From Euphorbia lathyris (Eukaryota; Streptophyta; Magnoliopsida; Malpighiales; Euphorbiaceae), in the NCBI RefSeq assembly GCF_963576675.1, contig NC_088911.1, positions 88,875,256 through 88,939,255 on the forward strand: a stretch of DNA of 64,000 nt, given 5' to 3'. Positions within the stretch are counted from its first letter, which is position 1, and each line of letters starts with the position of its first letter. Shown here piece after piece: positions 45,336 to 57,914 of this stretch. The notes below the pieces were generated by a model. That model did not search any database, was not told the DNA's origin, and worked only from the letters and a program-made list of their open reading frames with translations. The translations under genes were made by a program, and so were the position numbers.

Positions 45336-48034
45336 TCATGGAAACAAACAAAAATCCGGCTTTGGGTATTTCGCCCAAGATTCACAAAGTTTGGAGGCAG
45401 CCTCTTTGTGTTGCTCGCTCTGTCGGTGCCATGCCAACATCTCGTCATAATGATTGGCCAATCGATCTTTCTCATGGGCCAGCTCTTCCTCTATCCGCGG
45501 GAAACAAGCTCTAAACCCGGAACTGGCTCTAACCATTTCCGCTTTAGACGCTCGAGCTTCAGCCACCTCCTTCTCTAATACCAAAAGACGCTCCTCTACA
45601 GCTGCAATTTTGGCTAGCCGTTGCCTATCCGCTTCTTCAGCGTCAACCAAAGCATTAAATTTCTTGCTATAGGACTCAAGCTCTGCCATGTTTGATCTAA
45701 CCCGAGCTGCGAGACCCACTGCCACGTTTTTCTCAGTAACATAGGACTGATAGCAAAATAACACATGGTTCTTGGCGGATTTCAACGGCTCAGTCTTGAA
45801 AGGATGAGCACACGCACCCATCATTAGATCAAAATCAGTCATTGCCCTTGCAATACGGGTGGGAGTCCAGGAATCAAGAGGAGAAGCAACGAGCTTGCTA
45901 AGATTGGCACGAGCATCACTCAACGAGTCATCACTAGGCAAGGATGAATCAGCTGCAACAGTAGACGGTCCTTTCAAAAATGAAAAATCCAAGCCGGCAA
46001 AAGGATTATCAGCTTTAAGACCGAAAGGGACCAACAAAGGACGCGCAAGGGCTGATTCCTGCCATATTTTCAGCAATTAAATCAATCAATCTAAACAATT
46101 CATCTCAAGCATGGCTCATAAATAACAGATTAGCAAGATCATACAAACCTGAGACAATGGTGCGAGAACCAGTCGGTTCAGGGAAGATGCGGAAGGAAGA
46201 TGGGTTCGTGCCGGAAGTTGCAATGGAGTCATAGCCACCTCAGTCGAGTCCTTATCAAGAGACAAGGTGTTGAGCGAAGACGTCAAGTTCCAACGTTCCC
46301 CCAGTTGATCTAGTGTTTCATCCTCAAAACCGAAATATAGGCCTTCGTCGGAGTCTTCTTCTTCTTCTTCCCTTTGTCTCACAGAAGGCCCTGCAGCGAT
46401 AACCACCCGCTCTCTTTCATCCATCATGACTGCCTTTCCTTTTCCCTTGTCGTTGGCGTCAAGCACATTCGGAGCTAGGAAATTCGGATTGTTGTCTTTC
46501 CCTGAGCTACCGCTTGAGTCTACAAAAAAAAATATAAAAAAAAATATATAGAAAAATGAAAATAATAAAATAAATAAAAAGAGCTTACCAACAGGAGGGA
46601 TACAATGCTGAAAAACGGTCTCCCACCAAGCATCAAACGAAGGTTGATCCGATCCAAGCAGAAGTGGGCCCTAATCATATCCCGCATCCAGAACCGCAGC
46701 CGCTATATCTTCATCACTAGCCCCACACCGCTGAGAAGGGGTAGGAAATGGGAGTTGCCCCGGGATAGATTGGAAAAAGCCTAACTGGCATGCCCAAAGA
46801 CAGGGTGCATATAAGGTCAAACCAGGGTTTGATGAGCGAGAGATTCTAGTTCGGTTCACCCCGTGGTGTAACCGACGTGTCGCACATACCGTCATCCACC
46901 ATTCAGCACCTTCATGGGGGGCAGCGGACAAGTAAGAGAGAGCCCAAGATGGCAGACACGAGTTATCCTTTTCCCAAAAAAGAAACAGCTTGTTATGAGT
47001 AGATGGCACCAAAGTACGAAGAAATCTCACAACTACACTAACAGCCAAACTTGAAGAGCTGTAGCAAAGGTCCATGCCAAGATGTCCCGAAGTCTCCATT
47101 GACGATGCAGTGGCCAGATGAGGGAAATAAATAAAAAGCCACAGCTGCAGCAGCCACAAACCACCTCTAGGTTTTATGAATGGTCTATCCTCAACAGTAA
47201 GAGCCAGGCGATGGAATGTTGAGGCCAACAACATGGTGCCAAGAGCTAAACGACGGCCCGAAGCCAGAGCCTTAGCAATGATCAATATTTCTGCAGTAGG
47301 CCTGAGGCCTAACGGCTCAAAGATATAATTGCTAAGCATCATCCACAGAAAATGCACATGATCCTCATCATCCAATTCCCTCTTGTCCAATTTCCTTCTG
47401 ATCATTTGGACATACGTCCCGGCCTCTTTGGATAAGATAGCCTTCACTTTAGGAAACGCATTCGTCTCAACACAACTCGGGACTTCCTCCCCGATAATAG
47501 GCAACCCCGTCAAAGCAACCACATCACGTAAAGTGATCGACATGGGACCCAACGGAAGGATCAACGAATTACATACCGGCGACCAATAATTCAGCACCCC
47601 CTCCAGTACATTCGCACAAGGAGTAATTTCATGACGAGTCAAACGAACAAAATCCCTAATACCAACTTGGTCCCAAACACTCGCATATCTCGGCTCTAAG
47701 CGATCTACAAGGTCATTCCATCCAATGTAACAACGAGGAAATATTAGCCCTTTCTTACTTGCAGGAAATTGATAAGTTTTTCTATGGAGAGCTAATTCAG
47801 TAGCGTTACTCATGGGATAAGGGGGCAAAGGCGAACTGTTCATAGCAACAGGGCTAATAGTAAAGACACTATCCTGAAATTGAAAGTATAAACACGATCA
47901 ATTAAAGCCTACGGATGCTACCTTCAAATACATGATCAGGAAATTGCAAAGTTCATGGAAAATTACCTCCTGCAAGCCAAGTGTTATGCCTAAGCGAGAA
48001 TCAGCACGAATGGTGTCAGAATATGAACACGCAG
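45336..48034 (-). pseudogene. antisense spliced gene in the Tat element: plant mobile domain plus coiled coil
   Basis: Reading on the minus strand, exons with GT-AG borders: 48034-47967, 47873-46589, 46519-46149 and 46058-45336. From ATG 47843 these keep one frame for 783 codons. The second exon encodes a plant mobile domain (YIGWNDLVDRLEPRY, LGPMSITLRDVVALTGLPI, HVHFLWMMLSNYIF, LWLFIYFPHL, GAEWWMTV). The third has an acidic low-complexity linker (QREEEEEDSDEGLYFGFEDE). The last is a heptad coiled coil (VEERLLVLEKEVAEARASKA). One TAG (46671-46673) interrupts the frame; after it GSDQPSFDAWWETVF continues in phase. The exon at 48034 is coding-like (SDTIRADSRLGITLGLQE), so the true start may be further upstream. 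An mRNA from this strand would not be the element genome. PMD proteins of hosts (MAIN/MAIL1) act in silencing; the element version has no proven role. Confidence 0.8.
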
Positions 48035-48458
48035 CTGAAACAAACAGACACAAAATTTCAGCAATACAATCCCATTCACACATGGTAGCTCGTAAAAGTC
48101 TTATATTTAATTCCAATTCAATTTATCTTCTTTTTCAATGAATATGATTCTACATACACAAAAGCAAAAGAAAAAGAAAGAAAAAAGAAAGGAAAAATAG
48201 TTTGCCTACCCATGTTTGGAAGATTGAAAGCTTGATTCCGAATGCTTGTGGAGCTTTAGGAAAGAAAATGGCAGAAACAAAAAAAAGAGAATAATAAAAG
48301 AGGAAGAAGAGTTGTAGACAGATTAAGATGGAGAGTTCTAAGGAATTCAAATTCTAAAAATCCTGCAGGATTCTTTTCTTTATCATCTTAAAAAGAGAAA
48401 ATATTTAATAAAACTTCTTTTGTACATAAATTTTATTTTCGCTACTTCATTTATGCAC

Positions 48459-48474
48459 AAAAGAGGGGGGCAAT
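48459..48474 (+). promoter_or_regulatory. polypurine tract
   Basis: AAAAGAGGGGGGCAAT directly precedes the 3' LTR; plus-strand DNA synthesis starts here. Confidence 0.85.
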
Positions 48475-50362
48475 TGTTGGCCCAAAATAAATAAAATTTA
48501 TTTTATATATATATATAATGCTTGTTTGTCAAATTTAGGATATAGTTTATATTTTGTCTAGGGAATAATAATAATAAATAAAAATCAGAAAAACAATTCG
48601 TAAGCTCACCTCAAATACGCGGGGCGTGTATTTCCACACGCGGGGCGTATTCCACACACCCGAAGACGTTCCGCTTCAGAGACTGCTTTACGCGGGGCGT
48701 GTCTTCCTATACGCCACGCGTAAAGCGCATCAACAAGGCGTTCCAAGTTCAGGAGCACAAACACGCGGGGCGTCCTTCTCTTATGCAGCGCGTACTTTCC
48801 TACGCGGGACGTAACACCAGAGGCGCCACGCGCAGATACCATCAACGAAACGCACAAGCTTCAGGACCTCCAATACGCAGGGCGTAACCAAGAACACGCG
48901 GGGCGTATCGCCTCTTCCGGCAACAGTTGGAAGCAGTCAATGGAAGTTGATGGTAGTTAGTGGAAGTTGAGGTAGTGGGGTGATGTGGCATGGAGGTAGT
49001 TGAGTTAGTTGGTGAATAATTACCAAAATGCCACTCCAAAATACTATAAATAGACCCCCTCCCCTTCATAAAAAATCACTCAATCACAACACAAAAACCC
49101 CCTCTCAAAGTTCCAATGCTTAATTCCTAGCTTTTGCTCTCTAGTTCTAAGTTCTTAAGTCCCTTAGTTCTTAGTTTCTTTCAAAGTTCTTCAAGCTCCT
49201 CTTTTCGTTCTTCGTTTTTCTTAGCTTCGATTCCTTTCTTAGCTCTCCTTTAGCTTCAATTCAAGTTCCAAAAGCCTCTTTTCAAGTTTCTCAACTCAAA
49301 TTAGTGTTTCTAAGTTGTTACTCTGCTTAATTTTTCAATTAGAATTTCATTTCTGAAGTAATTTTCCAGATTCGTCCATCCTTTTTCAAAGCCCAATTCC
49401 GTCTGTTTAAAGTCATTTTTTTGCTTTCAATCCCTTCGACAAAGTTGTTCCTAATGTCTTGAATTTCGATTTAGTGTATTCATTTACCCAATTCCGTGCC
49501 CAGAAACTCTATTTAAAGCCGATCTTTCCAACCCAAATTCTTTTAGACGTTCTGTTTCTAGAATTTTCCAGATTCGTCCAGTCATTTTCAACTCTCAATT
49601 TCGTTTACTTAGCCTCCGTTTTAGCCTTCGATCCCTTATAGAAGTTTGTTCCTGACCTCCTGAAGTTAAATTTAGCCTATTTACTCGTCCAATTTCGTGT
49701 TCATAAACATCCAAACGAACCTCCCGAAGTTAAGGTTTAAATCTGCCCCATTTGCCTACCAACGTTTTTGACATAGCACAAAGCGCATACCGTACGGGCC
49801 CGACCGACCGCAGCTCTCCGAGGACCTCGCACCAACACCAAAATTCAACATCAATCCGAGATAGCTATTGTGGCTCCGAGTTTGTTGTTGAATTCCAATT
49901 TTATTTTAATTGCATCTCAATTCCTTGTATTTGATTTGTTCTTCCATTTCAATTGAATTGGCTATATGATTAGTATAGAAGTTCTTCAATTGTAATTCAT
50001 TTTCAATTTCATGCTTACCTCAAACACATGTATTCAAACTTTGATTTACATCAATAAAATACCGATTTTTCACCAAATCTCGTGTCAATTTCGCACTTTA
50101 ATTTCTCGTCTTCAATTTATACGCTTAGCTTAAATAAAATAATTATCTAGCAAAGTTTTTATAACGGCGCTAGAGACCCAAGATGGACTTTTTCAATCCT
50201 TGCGTCCCTCGCCAATCACTTCGATTAGATTTCAAGTTTTGGCGCGCAAATTCCATAAACTTAACCGTCTTTAATAATTGAGGAATAATTTCTCTGGCAC
50301 GACCGCATCCTAACCACATGTGACAAGGTTGAAATTAGCATATTCGCAAAATATCGCTAACA
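48475..50362 (+). repeat. 3' LTR of the Tat element
   Basis: 1888 bases, differing from the 5' LTR by small indels in the ACGCGGGGCGT repeat zone and a few substitutions. TATA box near 49045. Confidence 0.93.
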
Positions 50363-50596
50363 GATATATATTTAAATAAAATTGATTGGATTATTTAAGC
50401 TTGCTAAAAAAATAAGTTTGGATGAAATTGATCCTTGGATTGGTGGTTAATAACCAATCCAATCCAACTCTATGGAGTATCTATGGATTGGATTGGTTGT
50501 TTACAACCACTCCATGGATTATTTCCTTTATTTGATTGGATTGGTTTTTTGATCCAATAGCCATTTGATTGATCCATGAACACCTCTATTGGAGAG

Positions 50597-50731
50597 GTAA
50601 AGACTTTTCAATAATAAATTATTAATAAAAAATAAAATCAGAAGAGATAAAAGAGAAGATAAAGCATTCTCACTAATAAAGAGGAAATTTAGACTTTTAA
50701 TAAGGTGAGGAGCAACTAAGAAGTTCTTGAA
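50597..50731. other. second unit of the pre-insertion tandem repeat and short flank
   Basis: GACTTTTCAATAATAAATTA as at 34969, then unique AT-rich sequence up to the solo LTR. Confidence 0.5.
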
Positions 50732-50736
50732 GTTGG

Positions 50737-52198
50737 TGTTAGGCGAATTCCGCAAGTGCACGGTTTTGCTTGTAGTAATAAAATATCGATCCCACAGAGA
50801 ACGTATGCTAATTTGATTAGAATTTATTGTCTTGATTACATTCGTTTTCTCAAAATTTATAGGAAAACGTTAATGGTTTAAATTGGTTTCTAATCCTAAT
50901 TTTGGTTATAGTTAAGATTACAACATGTAGAAATTAAGTTTAGGTTAAAGTAGAATTCGAGACTTGTTTACACAAAGCAAGAAAACAACTTATAACTTTG
51001 ATAAGATTATTAAGATGTAACAATTTATCGATTAACACAATTAATAGGCTTTGAACCGCAGACGATTTTCCTACGATCGGGCAAGATCGCTACCTTAATC
51101 AAATTGGTATTTATTTCCGATAAGCCGACCTAATGATCATATCTTCCGTAAACACTAATTCTTTCAAGTGTTCAACTAAGTTTCCTTGTAATTATATGAA
51201 ATATATATGTTTTAATGAAAACACCAGAACATTACTTCGAAAATCATTTTGTCAGAATAACATCAAAGTAACAACAAAAGAATATATTGAATTGAAAAGA
51301 TATCTTATTAATTGATTATGAATCGAACCAAGTTAACAGAGAAGAAGAAACATGGATAGCATTCAAACTAATTTGAGTTCCGGGTTGTCAATCCTTTCCT
51401 CAAACTTCGTTGGGGCGCTTCAGCCTCTAATTCCTCTCGCTGAATCCTCGAAATAGAGACTACGATCGATCATCTACAGAGTGCAACTTATCTTCGAACC
51501 AAACTTGAACTCTAAATGACAACAATAACAACTACATATTGTGTCTTAACTATTTACACAAACTTGTAACTTTATAACAAGTTTGTGTAACCAAACTATG
51601 AACTAGAACTACCAACATAACAACATTAAAATAATCGACATTGCACCAACATTGAATTCTGAACTTCTTTCATCTATTTATAATATTCCAAGAGGTGTGT
51701 TTGAAGAGACGTGTTCGTTGGTGAAGAGATGCGTCCGTTGGTGAAGCGTCGCCTCTATCCGGATGAAAGAACGCATCATTTGAAAATTAACATATGTAAA
51801 ATGTGTGCTAGAACCTTTGCTGCTGCTACTGAGATTCAAGAATCTCAGTCGTGACATGGGTTGAATGGAAGTGCATTTTTGTGTCTGAAGTAAGCATGTC
51901 GCGACCGAGATATGGGAATCTCGGTCGCGACACGGGTGTTTATCCCCGGTTCTCGACTGTTTCCCGTCTCTTCGTATCGGTCTTCTGAATTACGCGTACG
52001 TTTAGCTTGAAACTGTGATTCCCCTCTCGTTTTAGCTCTGTTTTAGCTCCTATTTGGATTTTACTAAATTATTGGGTACCTTGCACAATAGAAACAAATA
52101 TAGACGTAAAAGTATTCTAAATGAACATAATCAACATGATTTTAATACAAAATTGAGGTAAATATCGATGTTATTTTAGGTATATTTTGGGCTTAACA
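50737..52198. mobile_element. solo LTR, 1462 bp
   Basis: It starts TGTTAGGCGAATTCC and ends GGGCTTAACA (TGTTA...TAACA). The 5-base target duplication GTTGG is exact (50732-50736 and 52199-52203). The start GCGAATTCCGCAAGTGCACGG followed by ATCGATCCCACAGAG is a common plant LTR opening. No gag or pol inside, so one LTR remains after recombination, or it is a short non-coding element. Confidence 0.75.
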
Positions 52199-52203
52199 GT
52201 TGG

Positions 52204-52529
52204 CCTAATATTATATATGTTCAATTCGAATGAAGCATATGTTATTCCTAATTAATTGAGTGGTAATATAATTAGCCAATTAATTTTTGTCTAGATACAT
52301 ATTTCTGGTAGTGAATGTCCACCCTTGTATCTCGGTCTCGAAATTGTGTAATGCGAAAGGATATGTTCATTTGGCATTACTGTGGCTAATATAACTTGTT
52401 GTGGGGGTAAAGTGTTTTCCCTTCACAAGGGATCTGCTAATGGAACCTTTTACTTTCCACTCACTATAAGAGGATGCCAATATCTTTTTGCTTGGCTTTC
52501 TTTTTCTTGACTTCTCTAGTGGATTAATC
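52204..52529. other. intergenic, nothing recognised
   Basis: Short unique stretch between the solo LTR and the CACTA element. Confidence 0.4.
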
Positions 52530-52964
52530 ACCCGCTAGTACAGAAATGGCTTATGGCCACGCCTTATTAGTCACGGTTGTTTGCAAAACCGTGGCTATAG
52601 ATAATTGGGGTCGGTTATTTAAAAAACCGACTCAAATCATTAAAGCATTTGGGTCGGTTTTTTGAAAAAACCCGACTCTAAATGTGATTTTTAAAAATGA
52701 CACACGGTTTGAACGGTCATTGGTGTCGGTTCTTCTTAAACCGAGGCTAATAAGCAGTAATTAGTGTCGGTTTAAATATAAACCGAGAGCAATGAGCTAG
52801 TAATTGGCATTGGTTCAGGTAGAACCGACCCTAATTACTGGAGTTAATAGCGTCGGTTCATTGAAAACCAACGCCAATTACTTTTTAGAGTCGGTTAAAT
52901 AAAAAACCGACTCTGAAGATGAATATACGAACCGTGCCTATTGTTCTCACCATTTCTCTTTCTC

Positions 52965-53397
52965 TCCTTTGCGTAACCTAGATATTAGCAGCTCTCCTCC
53001 TTTACGCGAAACATGTTCCCTTTCTTCTAGACCCATATCAATGCTCTGAGTGCGAGTTTGAAGTTCGTCTGTGTGTTGTTGGTGTGCTTCATTCGTGTTC
53101 CGAGTCTAATAAAGGTAAGTGATTAACATGGGTTTTCTACATTTGATTCTACCGTTTGAGTTTAGGTTTCGTTTATAAAATCGTTTACAGTGCGATCGTT
53201 GGTTCGTGTTCTGAGTTTAGATTTTGATCGAATGGAACTCGTTGTGTTTCTGAATCACTGATTTGAGATCTAATTTTTTTTATGTATCTAGCACTATGGG
53301 AGAAACAAGAGATGACGATGCTTGCCAGGAGGAGCTTCTTGACTGCGAGGAAGAAGAAGAGAAAGCTCCTGACTCTACTGGTGCCGAAGTCAATTGA
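52965..53397 (+). pseudogene. captured UAP56/DEAD-box helicase 5' end
   Basis: A 5'-leader-like exon ends at ...GTCTAATAAAG|GTAAGT near 53114. After a 5'-UTR intron, acceptor CTAG at 53288-53291 leads to ATG 53296. The peptide MGETRDDDACQEELLDCEEE continues to KAPDSTG and a stop at 53395-53397. This matches the conserved N-terminus of plant UAP56 RNA helicases (mRNA export and splicing), with Cys where Tyr is usual. None of the helicase core is present. Confidence 0.75.
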
Positions 53398-53534
53398 GAT
53401 CGGCCAAGAAGTGAGCCACTAGAGGAGACGCCCTGATCTGCAGTACGTGTCGGCGAAGACGTCTGTGGGACATAGAGAACTGCTAGGTTCCCAAGAGCCG
53501 CGATCCCCATTTAATCGATCAGAACATAAGTTCC

Positions 53535-53670
53535 GCCCTTATTAAATTGAACTATTATGGCCGGTCTCCATCTCTGTGTACAGCGACACTAATCGGATTC
53601 CTCAATATGTCCAGCAAGCTCTCTCCAGCACTGGAATAGCCCTTGATCACATCCCTTCCCTTCCCGTATA
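53535..53670 (+). pseudogene. captured NYN-domain (limkain b1/MARF1-like) exon fragment
   Basis: PVSISVYSDTNRIPQYVQQA followed by LSSTGIALDHIP matches the NYN ribonuclease-like domain of plant limkain b1-type proteins (usual form G.VSISAYGDTN.IP...QQALSSTGIALNHVP). The acidic Asp of the metal site is kept. The rest of the gene is missing. Confidence 0.65.
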
Positions 53671-54388
53671 TCTATATCTATATCTCTATCTCTTTATTAT
53701 TATTATTATTGAATTTAAATTAAGGTTTTATGTGCTCTCATTTGCATATAAGTTAGCTAATTCGTTTTCCTGGTAAATATTTATTTCTAAATTAGGAGTT
53801 CGTCGTCCTATGGAAATGAGAATGTGCAGAGGATTGATTGAAGTAAAAGTAATAGAGCCAGCATTATGATGATTCAGGTATGATGAATGAAATTGGTTCT
53901 TTTAATTTGTGATTCATGTTTCAAACAGTTGGCTGTTAGTTTAAACTCTCTTCATTTACTGATTAGGCGCTCTGTTTCTGTTTGATAAAATGTCTAGCTT
54001 GAAAAGGCATTCTTAAATTTAGGGAAAAACATTTGATATAGTTCGGAATCTTTGTCCTCAAGTTTGTTGAACTAAATTTCAGATTCACAGTCTCTGTTCT
54101 TTAGGGAAAAACATTTGATATAGTTCGGATTTTTTAGTATGTATTCATCAGTTACTGCTGCATTATTGACTTTTTCTTGGTGGCATCAGGTTATAATGGT
54201 GAAGAATTGCTTACTTAGAATAGAATGGGTTGCTCAAGCCCTTGTACTTTGTGATGCTGTGAATGCTAAATAGTTTGTATTTTGCACAATTTGCAGCACA
54301 ATTGGTCGTCGTTTCAAGATGGAAACCCGAAGGAAGGAGCCGGGCAGAATGGGAAACAAAGCTACTCTGTGTGCATTATTGCTTGTAG

Positions 54389-54668
<280 letters not shown>

Positions 54669-54915
54669 AGGCACGGCCGGAATCACTGTAATCTTATGTT
54701 TGGGAAAGGTATAATTTGACATACTTCATTGAGGAAATAAGTTTTGGTTTTTTGTATTTTAACGATAACACCACGCAACACTCGATTATGCTGAATAATT
54801 TCAACTTTCTTTTCTTTGCTTTTCAATCAACCAGTTAAAGCTTTCTTTTTTTTGTATTCTTTTCAGCCTCCTAAATAATGGCTTTCTGTATTTTAGCAAA
54901 GGACTTATTTCAGTA

Positions 54916-55264
54916 TAGGATAAGGTATCAAAATATGTCTATGGTTTTTGGGGAAGTATCAATTTAGCTCCACATACAAAATAGCACCAATATAGGTTTA
55001 AGGTTTAAAAAAGTATCAATTTAGGCCTCGATAACGGATTGGACACGTCATTCCTTCCTATTACTCCGTTAAGTTTTGATTTCTCCCACCACGTACAATT
55101 GACAGAACTTAACGGAGTAATATCAAAGACGTGTCTCGTTCCATTATCGAAGCCTAAATTGGTACAATTTTTTAAATGTTAAACCTACATTGGTTCTATT
55201 TTGTACGTTGAGTCTAAATTGGTACTTCCCTAAAAACCATAGGCCTATTTTGGTACCTTATCCC
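54916..55264. mobile_element. hAT MITE nested in the Pack-CACTA
   Basis: A complete foldback of 349 bases: TAGGATAAGGTATCAAAATA to TATTTTGGTACCTTATCCC, arms about 150 bases each (e.g. AATTTAG..TC and TTACTCCGTTAAGTT pairs). The 8-base target duplication TTTCAGTA is exact (54908-54915 and 55265-55272). It landed at the border of a TPI intron and exon. Confidence 0.88.
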
Positions 55265-55272
55265 TTTCAGTA

Positions 55273-55895
<623 letters not shown>

Positions 55896-56669
55896 GTAAG
55901 TCTAGCCTTGTCTTTTTGATTGAGTTTATTCTCATCTGTGTGTATTGAGGACCTTTGTGTTGCTTCTCAGTATTATGAAACATATCTGCAATTCTGAAAT
56001 GTGGTGTTTTCAGTATTAAATTAGCAGCCTAGCAAGAACGTTGGTGAATTAATTTCATTGCCATGAACTTGGACAACATTGATTAGATCATCTCTATATA
56101 ATTTCCTTACAAACTCCTATATAAAGGATTAGAATGTTGGCACCTAGGATCATAAATTTTTGAGTTTGAGAATCGAGAACTATTAGGATGTCTTGCCAAA
56201 ACTTGTTTACACCACCAATTTCCTGTTTTCAACATAGAGAAAGGATTTCAATTTTTCTAGTCTATTTGCATGAATTTGTGAAGCATTCTACATTTCTATG
56301 TATGCAAAATTATTATAGTATTGTGATTGACATTGAGTTGTAGAAATTGAATTAATTAGTTACCGTATATAGTTATTTGAATGTTTTTTTAACGAGCAAT
56401 GATGCATTGTATAGTAGCTCCCTTCAATCCAAATCATTTCTGTACTAGTGACTATCTCCTTCTCTCAATTCACAGTTTTTTTTTTGTTTTTTTTGGGCTT
56501 TTGAACTTTAATTGGTAGCTGAACCGATTTCAAGCAAGTTTAAGAGAGAATGGTTGATTTTTTCTTTGATTGTTTTGCCTAAAGCTCCATAACGCTAATT
56601 AATCTTGCCTCTTCTTCTTTGTTCCTTTTCAACTTCGTTGATTACTAATTAGTGATCTGGTTATTTGTC

Positions 56670-57353
56670 CCCAACCCAAACCGCCATCACTGAGGATCTC
56701 GGACTTACTGTGCCAGAGGTATACAATAATACAGTATCTGTTTGATGCTAATTCTATTAGCTTGCGTTGGGCTTGATTTCTAATGCTTTTTAATTCTGGT
56801 TCAGTATTCGCTATTTGGTTCATTATCGAATGTGGGTGCTATGGTTGGGGCTATAGCAAGCGGCCAGATTGCTGAATACAATGGACGAAAAAGGGTAAGA
56901 ACAAGTAGTAGTACTTATGATTTATCTTTTTGTCCTTTGCTTTTAAGTTCTCGATTACTGAGTTTTGCTTTTTGCATTCACAGACTCTAATGATTGCTGC
57001 TATTCCTAATATTATTGGATGGCTTACTATATCTTTTGCCAGAGTGAGTTGAAACGATAAAGCATTTCTATTCTGAATGATTCTAAATTTATGTAAATTT
57101 CTTACATTACGATGTTAATTATATTTAAGGGTTAGTCTTTTTGTAGGATACTTCTTTTCTCTACATGGGAAGGTTGTTGGAAGGTTTTGGTGTTGGAATC
57201 CATATCATACATGCTAAATTTTGAGGATTTCCTTATTGTTTAATTGGGAAATTTGTGCCATGTATTGCTTACTGTACATGTCTTGTTTATAGTCTGCAGG
57301 TGCATGTTTATATAGCAGAAATATCACCTCAAAACCTGAGAGAAGATATGTGA
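56670..57353 (+). pseudogene. captured ERD6-like sugar transporter exons
   Basis: Five exon-like pieces with splice borders: about 56670-56718 (TAITEDLGLTVPE), 56805-56894 ([20 protein letters not shown], then [10 protein letters not shown]), 56994-57043 ([20 protein letters not shown]), 57147 to about 57222 (DTSFLYMGRLLEGFGVGI) and 57300-57353 (VHVYIAEISPQNLRED, stop). These are the first transmembrane helices of an MFS monosaccharide carrier, with the GRK/GRR loop and PxxIAEISP. The order is natural and the frame is mostly open. The C-terminal half is absent. Confidence 0.9.
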
Positions 57354-57914
57354 AATCGAAAAGATAGCAGAGATGCATTCAATGCTCAAGTATGTGAAGG
57401 CGAATAGCATATTAGTTGGTTCAACATTCATTACAGTTTTCCTATTTCAAAGAAAACCTTTTGCCCACAATTATGTCAGATTTTATTGTTGTAATATTTA
57501 TGCTTGTGATATGTGAATATAGTTCAGAGCTCCATTCAATCCAAAATATTTTATTTTATTTTTTTAATTAAAAACATATCAATGGCCACGGTTGTTCCAA
57601 CAACCGACTCTAATGGTTAGAGCATTAGAGTCGGTTGTTTCAACAACCGACTCTAATGGTTAAGGGCATTAGAGTCGGTTGTAACAAACAACCGTGGCTA
57701 AAGACCCCTTTAGCCACGGTTTTTCGTAACAACCGTCGCCAAAACATAAAACATTAGAGTCGGTTATATGTAAAAACCGATCCTAATGCCCATTTGGTCA
57801 CGGTTGAACAACCGTGGCTAAAGATTCCAAGCATTTGCCACGCCTCTTTTGGCCACAGTTTCCGTGACTAATGAGGGTAAACGACCGTGGCCGTAGGCTA
57901 TTTCTGTACTAGTG

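Larger units (their letters stand above)
35995..50362 (+). mobile_element. Ty3/gypsy LTR retrotransposon, Tat type, 14.4 kb
   Basis: Two nearly identical LTRs (35995-37880 and 48475-50362) begin TGTTGG and end TAACA. The target duplication GATAT is exact (35990-35994 and 50363-50367). The order gag, protease, RT, RNase H, second RNase H, integrase, with a long extra region before the 3' LTR and an antisense gene in it, fits the Tat clade. LTR similarity points to a recent insertion, but gag-pol is broken by stops and frameshifts, so it depends on others for mobility. Confidence 0.95.
35032..50588. mobile_element. non-autonomous hAT element, split by the gypsy element
   Basis: It starts TAGGGGTGTTCA (35032) and ends TGAACACCTCTA (50588), inverted with one mismatch. 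The 8-base target duplication TTGGAGAG is exact (35024-35031 and 50589-50596). Removing the gypsy insertion leaves about 1.18 kb. Subterminal AACCAATCCAATCC repeats occur at both ends. The interior has a purine-rich stretch (35255-35340) and a pyrimidine-rich stretch (35770-35965). No transposase. Confidence 0.85.

Noticed and set aside
45454..46080. Plus-strand open frames opposite the coiled-coil exon
   Set aside because: The minus strand has the splice borders, phase continuity and heptad pattern; the plus frames are shadows.
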